Source: a virus
IMG/VR virus record: IMGVR_UViG_3300043331_000818
Span: 1-60,826 of that record
Reading direction: 5' to 3' (one strand)
DNA: 60,826 nt
In this document: positions 41,081 through 50,359 of the stretch, piece by piece
How positions within the stretch are numbered: position 1 is the first letter of the stretch
How the letters are laid out: each line of letters begins with the position of its first letter
Translations under genes and position numbers: made by a program
The notes under the pieces: model-generated
The model's database searches: none
The model's input: only the letters and a program-made list of their open reading frames with translations
What the model was told of the DNA's origin: nothing

Positions 41081-43387
41081 TCACTCCCCTATCCCACCGG
41101 ACAGATCCGGGTCGTCGTCTCCACCGTGGGGAGCCGGGGACATGATGATTCGGACCGCCTCCTGACCCCCCACCTCTTCCACCGTCACCTCGTCCAACTT
41201 CTGCCACTGCGCGAACTGCCGACAGGTCAGCGTGGCCCGCAACGGAATCCACACCCCGGGGATCAACTGGTTGATGCTCAGGTTCACCTGCGGACTCAGG
41301 GCGGAGTTGTCGGGCACCCGCACCACCACCGGAACCGGGTACCGGTCAGCGATGTTGCGGACCGCCTGCTTCCGCAGCGAAGAGACCAGCGCGTCCCGCT
41401 GACGCGGGGTGAGCGCATCGGTGGATACCGCCGCACCCTCCTGCTCGCCGTACGACGACGCCACCATCTCCACCGGCCCATAGTCCTTGAACCAGTTGTT
41501 GGCGTTGTGGTTCAGCGGGTAGGCAACCCCGGCAATGCCGTTGTTGTTGGTGACCGCGAAGAAGTTCGACAACTGCATCCCGTACTCGGTGACGATCACC
41601 GGGTCGGAGAAGTCGTTGTCCCGCATCTCTGGTAGCCGCCCAATCATCCGGTGCGTGTCCCAATACACGATCCGGCGCCCCACGGTGGTGTAGTCCAGCC
41701 CGGCGGTCGCCGCCAGGTCGTCGATCTCTTCCCAGGCGGTCCGGGAGTAGTCCGGCACGATCCGGGACTGGACCGCGTCGTCGTCGTACCGGATCGCGGT
41801 GACGTAGGGGAGCACGTTCGGGTCCTGGTAGGCGAGCGCATTCAAGGTGATCTGCAGCGCCCGGTCCACCACCGTGTTCAGGCCGATGATCGTGTACGGT
41901 CCGCCGCCGGTGGAGGGAAGCGGCTTCGGGGGAGACTTCGGGGTCAGGTCGATCCGCCGGTAGGAGTCGTTGTAGCCCTGCCGCATCACCCGGCGATACA
42001 GGTAGGCCATGACATCCTTGGCCTCTATCTCGACGCTGGTCGACGTGTAGGTGATCCGGGTGATCGGCCCCTCGAACACCCGATCCCCGTCCCGGAACAC
42101 CACCAGTTCGTGCGCCCAGGACTGCAGGCTGCCGAGCAGTTCACAGCAGTCCTGATCGAACCCGTTGGTGTCGACGATGCAGTTCGCGATGTCGTCGCGC
42201 TTCCGACCCCACAATACCCGCACCAGGGGCTTGATCTCACCCCGAAGCACCTGACCGCCCCGGTCGTAGACGAACACCCGATGGTGGCCGCAGCCCAGCG
42301 CCCCCGCCGGACGAAGGTCCTCGGCGAGCGGCGGTTCCGTGATCGCCGAACCCGGCTCGGTCGCAGCCACAAACAGACCGGACTCCGACCAGCCGGACGG
42401 CGTCTCCACGTTGTGGTCGCTGTAGGTGCGGATCTGCCACTCGTACAAGAACCCGGCCTGGAACCGGTTCCCGGGTACCTCCCACTGGTTCACCACCCCC
42501 GGGGTGACGCCGTCCCCGAACAACGTCGCCCAGCCACCGGCATCTTCTTCGGTGGCATCCGGGCCGGAGGTCCCCACCACCCGCCACCGGATGTCGGCCT
42601 GCACCTGTGTGTCGGTGGGGTCCGGGTCACGGAACTTCCAGGTGAACAACACGTTCTCGTTCACCATCACCGCCGTCCCGATCCCGCCGACCGGGGACAG
42701 CAGTTTCGGTGGCGTCGACACTCCCCGAATGAAGAACGACCGGACCAGCGGCCACTCCGAGGCCGCGTTCTGTTCGTCCCAGGCCCGCACCGTCCAGTAG
42801 TAGTCAGTGTTCGCCCGCAGCGTGTTCGCGGGGAGGTTGTGGAACGTGTTGCGGCCAGCGTTGCCGCCCTGGGGCGCCTTCCTGGGCACATAGGTCCAGT
42901 CACTGTCGTCGGTCCGGTACCGGACCCAATACTTGGCCTGCTTGGCTCCCCCATCCGGGTCGGTGAACCGCCAGTCGAACAGGATCTCCTGGTTCTCGTC
43001 GTACTCGGTGTTCTCGACCGGGGTCACCAACTCCACCGACGGGTTCCGGTTCGTCCAGAACGACACTGAGGTGAAGTTCTTGGACCGTTGGTCCCGCCAC
43101 CCGATCGTCCACAACCGCACCCGGTAGAAGGTGTTCCTCTTCAACCCGGTGAGGCGTACCCCTTCCCGCCGTGCCTGCTGCCCCCACTCGGAGGCGACGG
43201 TCTTGATGGTCTTGAAGTTGTTCGACGAATACTCGGCCTTCAACCGCACTCTCTGCCCGGCGTTCGGGTCGTCGATCTTGGCACTGATGTTCACCACACC
43301 GGTGGACTTGGTGACCACCGCCTGGGTGTCCTTCTTGCCGTTGACCTCCACATCGGTGGGAGGGTGCGGCCGATTCTTCCCCGCCAT
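41081..43387 (-). CDS. Minor tail protein with Fn3-like modules
   Basis: A 768-residue protein. The N-terminal ~330 residues hold Fn3-like modules (LKRNTFYRVRLWTIGWRDQRS, LRANTDYYWTVRAWDEQNAAS, FLYEWQIRTYSDHNVETPSG). The rest resembles tail-hub proteins (VRVLWGRKRDDIANCIVDTNGFDQDCCELLG, then DDLAATAGLDYTTVGRRIVYWD) of the gp27/gp44-like fold. It probably forms the baseplate hub. It starts directly beside the stop of the next upstream gene. Confidence 0.75.
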   Translation of the reverse strand: MAGKNRPHPPTDVEVNGKKDTQAVVTKSTGVVNISAKIDDPNAGQRVRLKAEYSSNNFKTIKTVASEWGQQARREGVRLTGLKRNTFYRVRLWTIGWRDQRSKNFTSVSFWTNRNPSVELVTPVENTEYDENQEILFDWRFTDPDGGAKQAKYWVRYRTDDSDWTYVPRKAPQGGNAGRNTFHNLPANTLRANTDYYWTVRAWDEQNAASEWPLVRSFFIRGVSTPPKLLSPVGGIGTAVMVNENVLFTWKFRDPDPTDTQVQADIRWRVVGTSGPDATEEDAGGWATLFGDGVTPGVVNQWEVPGNRFQAGFLYEWQIRTYSDHNVETPSGWSESGLFVAATEPGSAITEPPLAEDLRPAGALGCGHHRVFVYDRGGQVLRGEIKPLVRVLWGRKRDDIANCIVDTNGFDQDCCELLGSLQSWAHELVVFRDGDRVFEGPITRITYTSTSVEIEAKDVMAYLYRRVMRQGYNDSYRRIDLTPKSPPKPLPSTGGGPYTIIGLNTVVDRALQITLNALAYQDPNVLPYVTAIRYDDDAVQSRIVPDYSRTAWEEIDDLAATAGLDYTTVGRRIVYWDTHRMIGRLPEMRDNDFSDPVIVTEYGMQLSNFFAVTNNNGIAGVAYPLNHNANNWFKDYGPVEMVASSYGEQEGAAVSTDALTPRQRDALVSSLRKQAVRNIADRYPVPVVVRVPDNSALSPQVNLSINQLIPGVWIPLRATLTCRQFAQWQKLDEVTVEEVGGQEAVRIIMSPAPHGGDDDPDLSGGIGE

Positions 43388-44695
43388 TTACGCCGCCCTG
43401 GCGTACAGCGACAGCCCCACCCCGGGTGGGGTGGCGGTTTGCGGCAGGTCCACGGTCACGATGTAGCCGAAGCCGCAGGACAGCACCGGCCACTCGAACG
43501 GCTTCCCGTCGGTGCTGAACACCAGCGAATCCGCTCGCCGCTGCCCGGTGCCGCCGGGACCCTCCACATACACCAACTGGTCAGACCCGTCGATCACCAG
43601 GGTCTCCCCGGCGGGCACGTAGGACACCACGATGTCGCCGCAGTAGGCGCACACGTCGTCGTTGATGTCGTTGTCACCGTCCACATCCGCGTAGAACCGC
43701 AGCCGCAGGTTCCGCACCTCCACCACGCCCGGAGCGGATATCTCGATCTTCGGCACCACCTCACCCCACAGCGGAATGAACTCCTGGGGGATGGTGAACT
43801 GGCGGCGCTTCCAGTTCTTTGGCGGCGTGTAGCAGCCCAACGGCACATCCACCGGCGCCGGGGGCACGACGAACGCCGGGCAGGCCGGGTCGAACACCGG
43901 CACATTGTCGACCGGGATGCACCCGGTGTCGTCCACGATCGGGCCGTCCATGTTCACCATCCCCGGCGGGTCGCAGACGAACGGATCGTCGACCAGACCG
44001 AACAGTTCCACGATCGGGGTCTCCGCGCCGAACTCCCACGGGTTCCCGGCCACCGCAGTCATCGTGGCCGTCCACACCGCACTGCCGTCAGAGGTGGTCC
44101 GCTTCGCGGTGATCGTGGGTCCGCTGTTGAACACCACCCGGCGCAGCGACCGCTCATAGGGAGTCAGACAGTCCAGAATGTCCAGCAGACTCCCCTCCCC
44201 CTCCCAATCCACGATCGGCTCACAGGACAGGTAGCAGAGGTCCTCACCGGCACAGGCTTCGCTGACCTGGGTGCCACACGCAGCACCCAGCAGCAGCCGA
44301 CGGAGCCACCGAGCCCCGTACTCGACCGCACACTCGTTGTCGCCGACCAGCGCCACGTTGAACACCACCGTCTTGGTGGTGTGCCGGATCCGCCCCACCG
44401 TGCCACCGTCAGAGATCGACTCGACGACTGTTCCGGATCGGGTGGAGTCCTCCAACCCGGTCACGTCCAGCGGATACACCCCGAAGAACCCGTACGACTC
44501 GGGAGCATCCGGGTCAGTCCACGGCGCCGGGTCCAGCAGCGGTGACCGGTACTGCTCGCCGAGCATCGGCCCCAGGTCGGTGTTCCCGATACAGCCGCGC
44601 AGCCAGTAGGCACCCGCCTGGACGGCGTACGCCTCGGTGCGGGTGGCGTTGATGAACTCCTGCCCGGCGTAGGTGAAGTACCCGTTCCACGCCAT
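43388..44695 (-). CDS. Minor tail protein (distal tail type)
   Basis: A 435-residue protein (MAWNGYFTYAGQEFINATRT). NATRTEAYAVQAGAYWLRGC and the Cys-rich centre (CGTQVSEACAGEDLCYLSCE) are typical of minor tail proteins that follow the tape measure in actinophages. The order after the tape measure suggests the distal tail ring. AAAGGGGGGAGCCC is the ribosome site, right after a dyad. Confidence 0.75.
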   Translation of the reverse strand: MAWNGYFTYAGQEFINATRTEAYAVQAGAYWLRGCIGNTDLGPMLGEQYRSPLLDPAPWTDPDAPESYGFFGVYPLDVTGLEDSTRSGTVVESISDGGTVGRIRHTTKTVVFNVALVGDNECAVEYGARWLRRLLLGAACGTQVSEACAGEDLCYLSCEPIVDWEGEGSLLDILDCLTPYERSLRRVVFNSGPTITAKRTTSDGSAVWTATMTAVAGNPWEFGAETPIVELFGLVDDPFVCDPPGMVNMDGPIVDDTGCIPVDNVPVFDPACPAFVVPPAPVDVPLGCYTPPKNWKRRQFTIPQEFIPLWGEVVPKIEISAPGVVEVRNLRLRFYADVDGDNDINDDVCAYCGDIVVSYVPAGETLVIDGSDQLVYVEGPGGTGQRRADSLVFSTDGKPFEWPVLSCGFGYIVTVDLPQTATPPGVGLSLYARAA

Positions 44696-44714
44696 GGGGG
44701 CTCCCCCCTTTCTG

Positions 44715-44727
44715 TCTAGTAACTAGA
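44715..44727. repeat. 13-bp dyad, A form
   Basis: Perfect copy between the tape measure stop (44729) and the minor tail start (44695). The leftward geometry (dyad, purine tract, ATG) equals that of the rightward cassettes. Confidence 0.95.
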
Positions 44728-44728
44728 G

Positions 44729-47413
44729 TCAGTAGCCCACCGCGACCAGCCGGTTCACGGTCTCGGTGGCGACCGCCCTTGGGTCCTCGGTGGGAGTGAT
44801 CACGGTGATGTCGATGGGCCGGTCGGCGATCCCCCCGGACGCCATGGGGGTGGGCGGCGCCATTCCCTGAGCGATTGCAGACAGCCACCGGACCGCCGGG
44901 TCCACCTGGGAGAGCGGCCGGTTTAGCGGGACTACGGCCTCGGGTCCTTCCTCGCCGATGATCGACAGTTCGGGACCGTGAGTGATGTGCCCGATCGCCC
45001 AGGAACCACCACCACCGCCACCGCCCGGGTGGGGACCGGCCGCCAAGTTCCGGAGCGCCCCAGCGATACCACCGGTCGCGCCCAGCCGGGGAATGATGTC
45101 GACGAACACATCACCGATCTCGCTGGCGATCTTCGAGCCGAGTCCGGAGAAGTGCGAGGCGATGGTGTCCAGGTCGGGGATCTTGAAGATGTTCGCCAGG
45201 TCGAACTTCCCGATCGCCCGACCCACCGCTGCCGCTCCGTCCCGGAACTTGTCGGCGATCCAGGAGATCGCGGGGATCTTGAAGATGTCCTTGATGTCGA
45301 ACTTGCCGATCGCCTTGCCGACCGCTGCCGCTCCGTTCTTGAACTGGTTCGCGATGTAGGAGATTGCCGGGATCTTGAAGATGTCCTTCAAGTCGAACTT
45401 GCCGATCGCCTTCCCCACCGCAGAGGCGGCGTCCTTGAACTGGTTGGCGATGTAGGAGATCGGCGGGAACTTGAAGATGTTCTTCAAGTCGAACTTGGGC
45501 AGTTTGATGTTCCGGAGTTGCTCGAACGCCTGCCGGAACGGCCGGGTCAGCCCGTCCAGGATCGACCGCCCCAGGTCGCCCAGACTGTCGAGAATGTTGC
45601 CGAAGTCGATCTTCCCGATCGCCTCCGCCAGTTCCCGCACCGCCACGATCGGGAGGTTGAACAACTCGAACAGGTTGAGGCCGGTGAGTTTCTCAAACTG
45701 CTCGTTCAGTTTGGCGAACGCCCCGATCACGAACAGCAGTGGACCGAGCACGATCTGCAACACACCCGCCATGGTCTCGAACGCCCCGACCAGTTCGCCG
45801 GTCAGTTCCACGATGTCATTGAGCGCCTTCCGGTTCTCCTCGCTGTCCAGTTCGTCGAAGAACTCGATCAGGTCTTCGGCAAGGTGACCGAGCGACACGG
45901 CCAGGTCTTCGGCCTGCTGGAACCAATCTTCGAGCGCCTTCTGGCCTTCGGGGCTGGTGATCCAGTCGGAGAACTCCTGGATCTTCGCGGTCATCCGGTC
46001 GAGGATGTCGATGCCGCGTTCGTTGCCGGAGTCCAACAGTTTGAACAGTGCCTCGGTGGCCGCCCCCAGGAAGTCACCGAGAGCGGCGGCGGAGTCTCCG
46101 GCCTTGTCGAAGAACTCCCGCAACTGCCGCTGCCCGGCGGCGGAGTTCGCCCACTCGTTGAACTCCCCGGTGATGTCCTCCAACCAGCCGAGGAACCGCT
46201 CGGTGAGCGGGATCATCGCCCGGAACACCCCGGCCATACCGCCGAGCGCGTTACTGAACGAAGTACCTAGGCTCTCCACCGCGCCGGGCAGGAACTCCCC
46301 CACCTGGCGACCGAACCGCTCCCAGGCGGGAGATTCCAGGTCGGCCATGAAGTCGTCAAGGACCCGGCCCATCGCATCGCCGACATCGCGGACGACCGGC
46401 TCTAGTCCTTCCAGGACCCGAACGAACCCGTCGACGTTCTTGACCAGGTGAGGGCCGAATGATTCGGCTGCGGCGTCGCCCAGGTCACTGAAAGCCTCCC
46501 CGACCGGCTCCAACTTGTTCTTCTGCGCATCCGACAGGTTGGCGATCGCCAATGCCAGAGTGCCGATCCCGAAGGTGACCGGAACGAGGGCACCGGCGAC
46601 GGCACCGGCGGCGCCCACCAGGCCGAAGAAGCCCACCGAGATGAGCGCAGTGAGAATGCCGAGCAGTCCGGAGGCGGCGGCGGTCATCAGACCCAGCCCC
46701 AGGGTGACCGCCGCCAAGCCAGCCACCAACGCCGGGATGGTGGTCACGAACCCCGGCAGCACTCCGCCGCCACCGAACAATCGGTTGAGACCCGGCAGCG
46801 ACTCCAACAGGCTCACGAACCGACCACTCAGATCGGTCAGGCCCCGGGTGATCACCCCGATGATGTTGATGAAGTCGTTCCGGGCACCGCGACCGAACGC
46901 TCGACCCATCGAGTCACTGAAACGATCGGCGTCCTCCCGGCTTCTCTTCCAGGTGGTGGACATCCGGTCCAGTTCGGTCCGCCAGAGCCGGGTCGACGTG
47001 GTCGCTTCCCCGGTGGACTTGGTGATTGCCTTCAGCGACTTGTTGGCCCCTTTGAGGCTGGGGTCGAGGTCGCCCAGTTCCTTCCGCAGTTCCTTCGAGG
47101 AGGCAATCAGGGCGTTGGTGGCCGCGTACTGCTTGTCGTAGCCCTTCGTCAGTTTGGCGATCGAGTTGGTGATCCGGGTGATGCTGCCCTTGATCGCCCG
47201 AGCGCCGTAGTCGTGCTTCTTCGCCTCCGCAGCGAGACGCCGCGACAACTCTTCGGTGAACCCGTCGGAGAACTCGTCCCCGGCCTGCCGCCCGGCCTTC
47301 TTGAACGCGGGGCCGCTCTTCTCGACCTCCTGCTCGACGGACTGGTCGAACCCCTTGCCACTGGCGAGGATCCGCACATAGGCGGTGCCGATGTTCTCTC
47401 CACCGACAGGCAT
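44729..47413 (-). CDS. Tape measure protein
   Basis: An 894-residue protein that sets tail length. The N-terminus is helical and charged (AYVRILASGKGFDQSVEQEVEK). The centre has long hydrophobic segments (GFVTTIPALVAGLAAVTLGLGLM, FFGLVGAAGAVAGALVPVTFG). Near the C-terminus a 32-residue unit (KFDLKDIFKIPAISYIANQF plus AVGKAIG) recurs four to five times (DNA about 45155-45500). No peptidase domain is evident. It follows the tail chaperone frames, as expected. Confidence 0.9.
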   Translation of the reverse strand: MPVGGENIGTAYVRILASGKGFDQSVEQEVEKSGPAFKKAGRQAGDEFSDGFTEELSRRLAAEAKKHDYGARAIKGSITRITNSIAKLTKGYDKQYAATNALIASSKELRKELGDLDPSLKGANKSLKAITKSTGEATTSTRLWRTELDRMSTTWKRSREDADRFSDSMGRAFGRGARNDFINIIGVITRGLTDLSGRFVSLLESLPGLNRLFGGGGVLPGFVTTIPALVAGLAAVTLGLGLMTAAASGLLGILTALISVGFFGLVGAAGAVAGALVPVTFGIGTLALAIANLSDAQKNKLEPVGEAFSDLGDAAAESFGPHLVKNVDGFVRVLEGLEPVVRDVGDAMGRVLDDFMADLESPAWERFGRQVGEFLPGAVESLGTSFSNALGGMAGVFRAMIPLTERFLGWLEDITGEFNEWANSAAGQRQLREFFDKAGDSAAALGDFLGAATEALFKLLDSGNERGIDILDRMTAKIQEFSDWITSPEGQKALEDWFQQAEDLAVSLGHLAEDLIEFFDELDSEENRKALNDIVELTGELVGAFETMAGVLQIVLGPLLFVIGAFAKLNEQFEKLTGLNLFELFNLPIVAVRELAEAIGKIDFGNILDSLGDLGRSILDGLTRPFRQAFEQLRNIKLPKFDLKNIFKFPPISYIANQFKDAASAVGKAIGKFDLKDIFKIPAISYIANQFKNGAAAVGKAIGKFDIKDIFKIPAISWIADKFRDGAAAVGRAIGKFDLANIFKIPDLDTIASHFSGLGSKIASEIGDVFVDIIPRLGATGGIAGALRNLAAGPHPGGGGGGGSWAIGHITHGPELSIIGEEGPEAVVPLNRPLSQVDPAVRWLSAIAQGMAPPTPMASGGIADRPIDITVITPTEDPRAVATETVNRLVAVGY

Positions 47414-47416
47414 GGG

Positions 47417-47713
47417 TCAGCCCTTCTGCTGCTGGTGCATCTGCATGGTCGCCAGGAAGTCGGCGCCCTCCTGCTCAATCTGCCGGTCGGTGACCCGGAC
47501 CTGGCCTTCCAGCGGATCGTTGAGCATCTGATCCCACCTTTCCCGGCCCTCGGGATTCATGTGCTGTACACACCAGGCGTAGACACAGTTCAGGAACTTG
47601 CGGGGCCCGATCGTGAAGAGGTCGACTTGGTAGTACGCGGCTTCGACTTCCGCCCACCGCTCTGCCGCGATTGCGTAGAGACGGAGGGCGACCTGGTAGG
47701 GCGGCCGGACCAT
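47417..47713 (-). CDS. Tail assembly chaperone, frameshifted extension
   Basis: The open frame lies -1 relative to the upstream chaperone, with MVRPPYQVALRLYAIAAERW to QEGADFLATMQMHQQQKG as its C-terminal part. The frame is open from before 47713 and overlaps the other chaperone frame. This is the standard layout for a programmed -1 ribosomal frameshift that makes a long chaperone. I could not identify a canonical slippery heptamer. The start given is only the first in-frame ATG after the likely shift zone. Confidence 0.65.
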   Translation of the reverse strand: MVRPPYQVALRLYAIAAERWAEVEAAYYQVDLFTIGPRKFLNCVYAWCVQHMNPEGRERWDQMLNDPLEGQVRVTDRQIEQEGADFLATMQMHQQQKG

Positions 47714-48024
47714 TCCTCCATCAGCCACATGATGATCTCTTCGACCTGCTCTAGTTTGAGCGGGTCCGCTCGGTCCATCAGCCGGTTCACCACGTAGGAG
47801 TGAGAGTCCTCGTCGAGCACGGCGACGAAGAAGTCGATCACCCCGGCCATCTTGGTGATGTCGGAGGTGTGTCGCCCGAGCGCGGCCATGGTCATCGCGA
47901 TCTGGCCGTCGGTGGGGGTGTATGCCTTGCACTCGTGCCCATCGAGCATGAACAGCAGAGGTACGTCCTCGTCGTCCGGGTGCTGTTGCTCGATTGCGGT
48001 GGTGAATTCCTTCGTTGGACTCAA
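47590..48024 (-). CDS. Tail assembly chaperone
   Basis: About 144 residues (MSPTKEFTTAIEQQHPDDED). VPLLFMLDGHECKAYTPTDGQIAMTMAALGRH and VIDFFVAVLDEDSHSYVVNRLMDRADPLKLEQVEEIIMWLMEEWSGRPTRSPS follow, as in actinophage G-type chaperones. It should help fold the tape measure. I chose the TTG at 48024 because it overlaps the HNH stop as TTGA, a style also used at 35553; a GTG at 48042 is possible. The 5' end may have been altered when the HNH gene arrived. Confidence 0.7.
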   Translation of the reverse strand: MSPTKEFTTAIEQQHPDDEDVPLLFMLDGHECKAYTPTDGQIAMTMAALGRHTSDITKMAGVIDFFVAVLDEDSHSYVVNRLMDRADPLKLEQVEEIIMWLMEEWSGRPTRSPSVSTQSRQSGGRKSKPRTTKSTSSRSGPASS

Positions 48025-48461
48025 CTCCCTAGGTGGCGCCACGTACGCCCGGTGACGGCGTGGCGGATAGTGACAGGCGAGACGCCGTAACGTTCGGCGA
48101 TCGCCACGGAGGTCTCTCCGGACCGGTGGGCCTGGCGGGCTTCGAGCACCTGCTCGGCGGTGAGGCGGGCGGTGTGAACCCGCTCTCCCCGAATGCCGTG
48201 ACCCCACTCGTCTCGCTCGGCCATGTTGTCTTGGTGGGTGCCCAGGTGTAGATGGTCGGGGTTGAAGCAGTCGCGGTGCTCGCACGAATGCAGGACGTGC
48301 AGGTCGCCGGGGTCACCCCGGAAGGCCACCCACGCCTCGCGGTGCACGAGAGCCGCCCGACCCTGCGACCAGATCCGGCCGTACCCGCAGGAGTCGTGGG
48401 CGCCGGGCCAGATCCAGCAGTCGTCGACCACCACTCGTCGGGCCAGCAACCTTTCCTTCAT
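48021..48461 (-). CDS. HNH homing endonuclease with HTH tail
   Basis: A 146-residue protein. DDCWIWPGAHDSCGYGRIWSQG, ALVHREAWVAFRGDPGDLHVLHSCEHRDCFNPDHLHLGTHQDN form an HNH_3 core (VLHSC...NPDHL). A C-terminal HTH follows (ARLTAEQVLEARQAHRSGET, then SVAIAERYGVSPVTIRHAVTG), which is the usual DNA-targeting part of such homing nucleases. It is inserted between the gp10-like gene and the chaperone and overlaps the chaperone start. Confidence 0.85.
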   Translation of the reverse strand: MKERLLARRVVVDDCWIWPGAHDSCGYGRIWSQGRAALVHREAWVAFRGDPGDLHVLHSCEHRDCFNPDHLHLGTHQDNMAERDEWGHGIRGERVHTARLTAEQVLEARQAHRSGETSVAIAERYGVSPVTIRHAVTGRTWRHLGS

Positions 48462-48499
48462 GGGGCGAGCGTAGGGAGGTGGGGCAGGGAAAGTAACTC

Positions 48500-48512
48500 T
48501 CTAGTTACTAGA
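48500..48512. repeat. 13-bp dyad, T form
   Basis: Perfect copy that provides the stop of the gp10-like gene. An extra AGTAACT at 48492-48498 forms a larger inverted repeat with AGTTACT in the motif. Confidence 0.95.
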
Positions 48513-49062
48513 CCCCACGGATCGGGGGGAGAGCCCGGTGCCGCTTCTGGACCAGGGTGTAGCCGTCGGTGAGGAACGGGTTCTTCTTCTGGCCATGCAC
48601 CCGCATATAGAACCGCTGGGAGAACGCCCCGGTCGCGGGCAGCGGCATATACAGACCGGTCTCCAACTCGGTGGCGGTGAACTCGCGACCCTTGATCCAG
48701 GCGTCCACCTGTCGCTTGTTCGCCCAACCCAGGTTCGTGTAGATGTACCGCTTCCCCTGATAGGCGGTACCCCCCAGCACGTAGGTCGCGTACGGCGCCT
48801 CGGTGCCTCCGGCCATGAGGAAGATGTTGAAGTCCTTCGGTCCGGGCTGAGTGGCCACTCCCTTGATGCTGCGGTTCAGCCGCCCGGTTCCAGGCCGGGG
48901 CCACCGGGCGTTCCGACGCCGGGGAGGCGCGAATCCCTGTGCCGCTTCCTTCAACTCCCGGGCGGTCCGTCGGACCCACCGGTTCACATCCCCGCCGGGC
49001 GCGAACAGTTGCGCCGAGTGCAACTCGATGAGTTCGAGGTTGGAGACCACGACGCCGACCAT
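48508..49062 (-). CDS. HK97 gp10-like tail completion protein
   Basis: A 184-residue protein (MVGVVVSNLELIELHSAQLF). WVRRTARELKEAAQGFAPPR and then GTGRLNRSIKGVATQPGPKDFNIFLMAGG..APYATYVLGG fit the gp10-like fold used at the head-tail interface (a helix, RTGRLxxSI, then YAxxVxxGT). Its stop comes from the dyad. A later ATG-like start at MSNLELIE is also possible. Confidence 0.75.
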   Translation of the reverse strand: MVGVVVSNLELIELHSAQLFAPGGDVNRWVRRTARELKEAAQGFAPPRRRNARWPRPGTGRLNRSIKGVATQPGPKDFNIFLMAGGTEAPYATYVLGGTAYQGKRYIYTNLGWANKRQVDAWIKGREFTATELETGLYMPLPATGAFSQRFYMRVHGQKKNPFLTDGYTLVQKRHRALPPIRGV

Positions 49063-49565
49063 CAGACCCCCATGCTCAGCACGAACGCGCCACCGACCAG
49101 GCCCCCCTCGGGGCCGAGCGGGGTGTACTGGCCGAGGATCAGATCACGGGGATTGATCGCGTCGCAGCAGTAGACGGCCTTCCGGATCAGCATGGCGTCG
49201 GCGATCGCGAGTTGCGCGGCCTCATGGAGTTCCTCGGGGGTGGGGCCTTCCCGTTCGGTGCCGACACTGATGCACCGGAGGATGCCGAGTTCCACATCCA
49301 TGCCCAGGCCCACGTCGCAGTTCCCGGGTTGGGTGAACGCCGCCCCGACCCCATTCGACGGGTACAGGTTGGTCATCCGGACCCAGGCGATCCCACACTT
49401 GCTGTCGCAGTCCCCGGCGTACTCGACCGGAATCGCCTCACCGGGCACGATCCCGCAGAAGCACACGTCCGGGACCCCGTTCTCCGGGTCCTGGATCTGC
49501 GCGCACAGGCACGCGGCCAGCAGGGTCAGCCGGTCGTAGGCGGGGTTCTCGTCATGCAGGGTCAC
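49062..49565 (-). CDS. Tail terminator or completion protein
   Basis: A 167-residue protein (MTLHDENPAYDRLTLLAACL). It has several Cys residues (CLCAQIQ, CFCGIVPGE, CDSKCGIA) and ends AIADAMLIRKAVYCCDAINPRDLILG. Placed between the adaptor and gp10-like genes, it is most likely the tail terminator. It overlaps both neighbours. Confidence 0.6.
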   Translation of the reverse strand: MTLHDENPAYDRLTLLAACLCAQIQDPENGVPDVCFCGIVPGEAIPVEYAGDCDSKCGIAWVRMTNLYPSNGVGAAFTQPGNCDVGLGMDVELGILRCISVGTEREGPTPEELHEAAQLAIADAMLIRKAVYCCDAINPRDLILGQYTPLGPEGGLVGGAFVLSMGV

Positions 49566-50359
49566 CGCATCACCCGGGGACTAGGCCGGTCCGGCGACCA
49601 GACCGAGGCGCGCTGCCGGAGCGCCTGCGGGTTCCACAGGCTGATGAACACGTCCACCTCCCGCAGCCCGGTCATCCCGTTCGGGAACGCCCCGGTCGCC
49701 ACATCGAAGGTGACCCCCTGCCGGGCGACTGCGGTCACCGACGACGGCAGCCGACACTTCGCCCCGGTGCAGGCTTTCGCATATTCGTTGGCGAGCACCC
49801 CGGCGGCGTACGCACCGAGTGCATCCACCGGGTAGGAATTGAGGTATTCGACCGCGAACGCACCCTCGGCACCCACCGGGGCGGTGAGGTCCTGGCAGGT
49901 GGGCCAGGGGCAGTCACCGGCGCCGGTCCACACCAGAGTGGACCCGTCCACCCGGTAGTCGGTGGACGGCAGCACCGTAGCGCCGAGGGTGACCGCGTAG
50001 ATCTCACCGACCGGGGGTGGGAGGGAGACCTCGCAGAGTGTGACGCAGGAACAGTCGGTAGTGCAGCCGCAGGAGTTGATCCACACCCCGCCCCAGTTCT
50101 GAGGCCAGAAGCCACCCCGCGTACCCGCCGATGCGTACCTGTCGTAGTAGGACGGCCATGACCCGGCGCATCCCTTCTTGCAGGGGCGGACCGTGATCGG
50201 GCATCCACCCACCTGATAACCAGTGAGCCGGTACAGGGTGGCGGAGGCGAGCGCCACCGCCCGGTCCCGGACTGCTTCGTCGAGGGTGTCCCATCCCTCC
50301 ACACAGCCCGGGTCGATCGGCCAGGGGCAGCCACTGAACTCGGGGATCTCGGCCGTCAT
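49562..50359 (-). CDS. Head-to-tail adaptor
   Basis: A 265-residue protein. CPWPIDPGCVEGWDTLDEAVRDRAVALASATLYRLTGYQVG is the helical start typical of gp6/gp15-like adaptors in actinophages. Cys-rich strands (CGCTTDCSCVTLCEVSLPPP) and a C-terminal LREVDVFISLWNPQALRQRASVWSPD follow. It should link portal and tail. It overlaps the next gene by four bases. Confidence 0.7.
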   Translation of the reverse strand: MTAEIPEFSGCPWPIDPGCVEGWDTLDEAVRDRAVALASATLYRLTGYQVGGCPITVRPCKKGCAGSWPSYYDRYASAGTRGGFWPQNWGGVWINSCGCTTDCSCVTLCEVSLPPPVGEIYAVTLGATVLPSTDYRVDGSTLVWTGAGDCPWPTCQDLTAPVGAEGAFAVEYLNSYPVDALGAYAAGVLANEYAKACTGAKCRLPSSVTAVARQGVTFDVATGAFPNGMTGLREVDVFISLWNPQALRQRASVWSPDRPSPRVMR

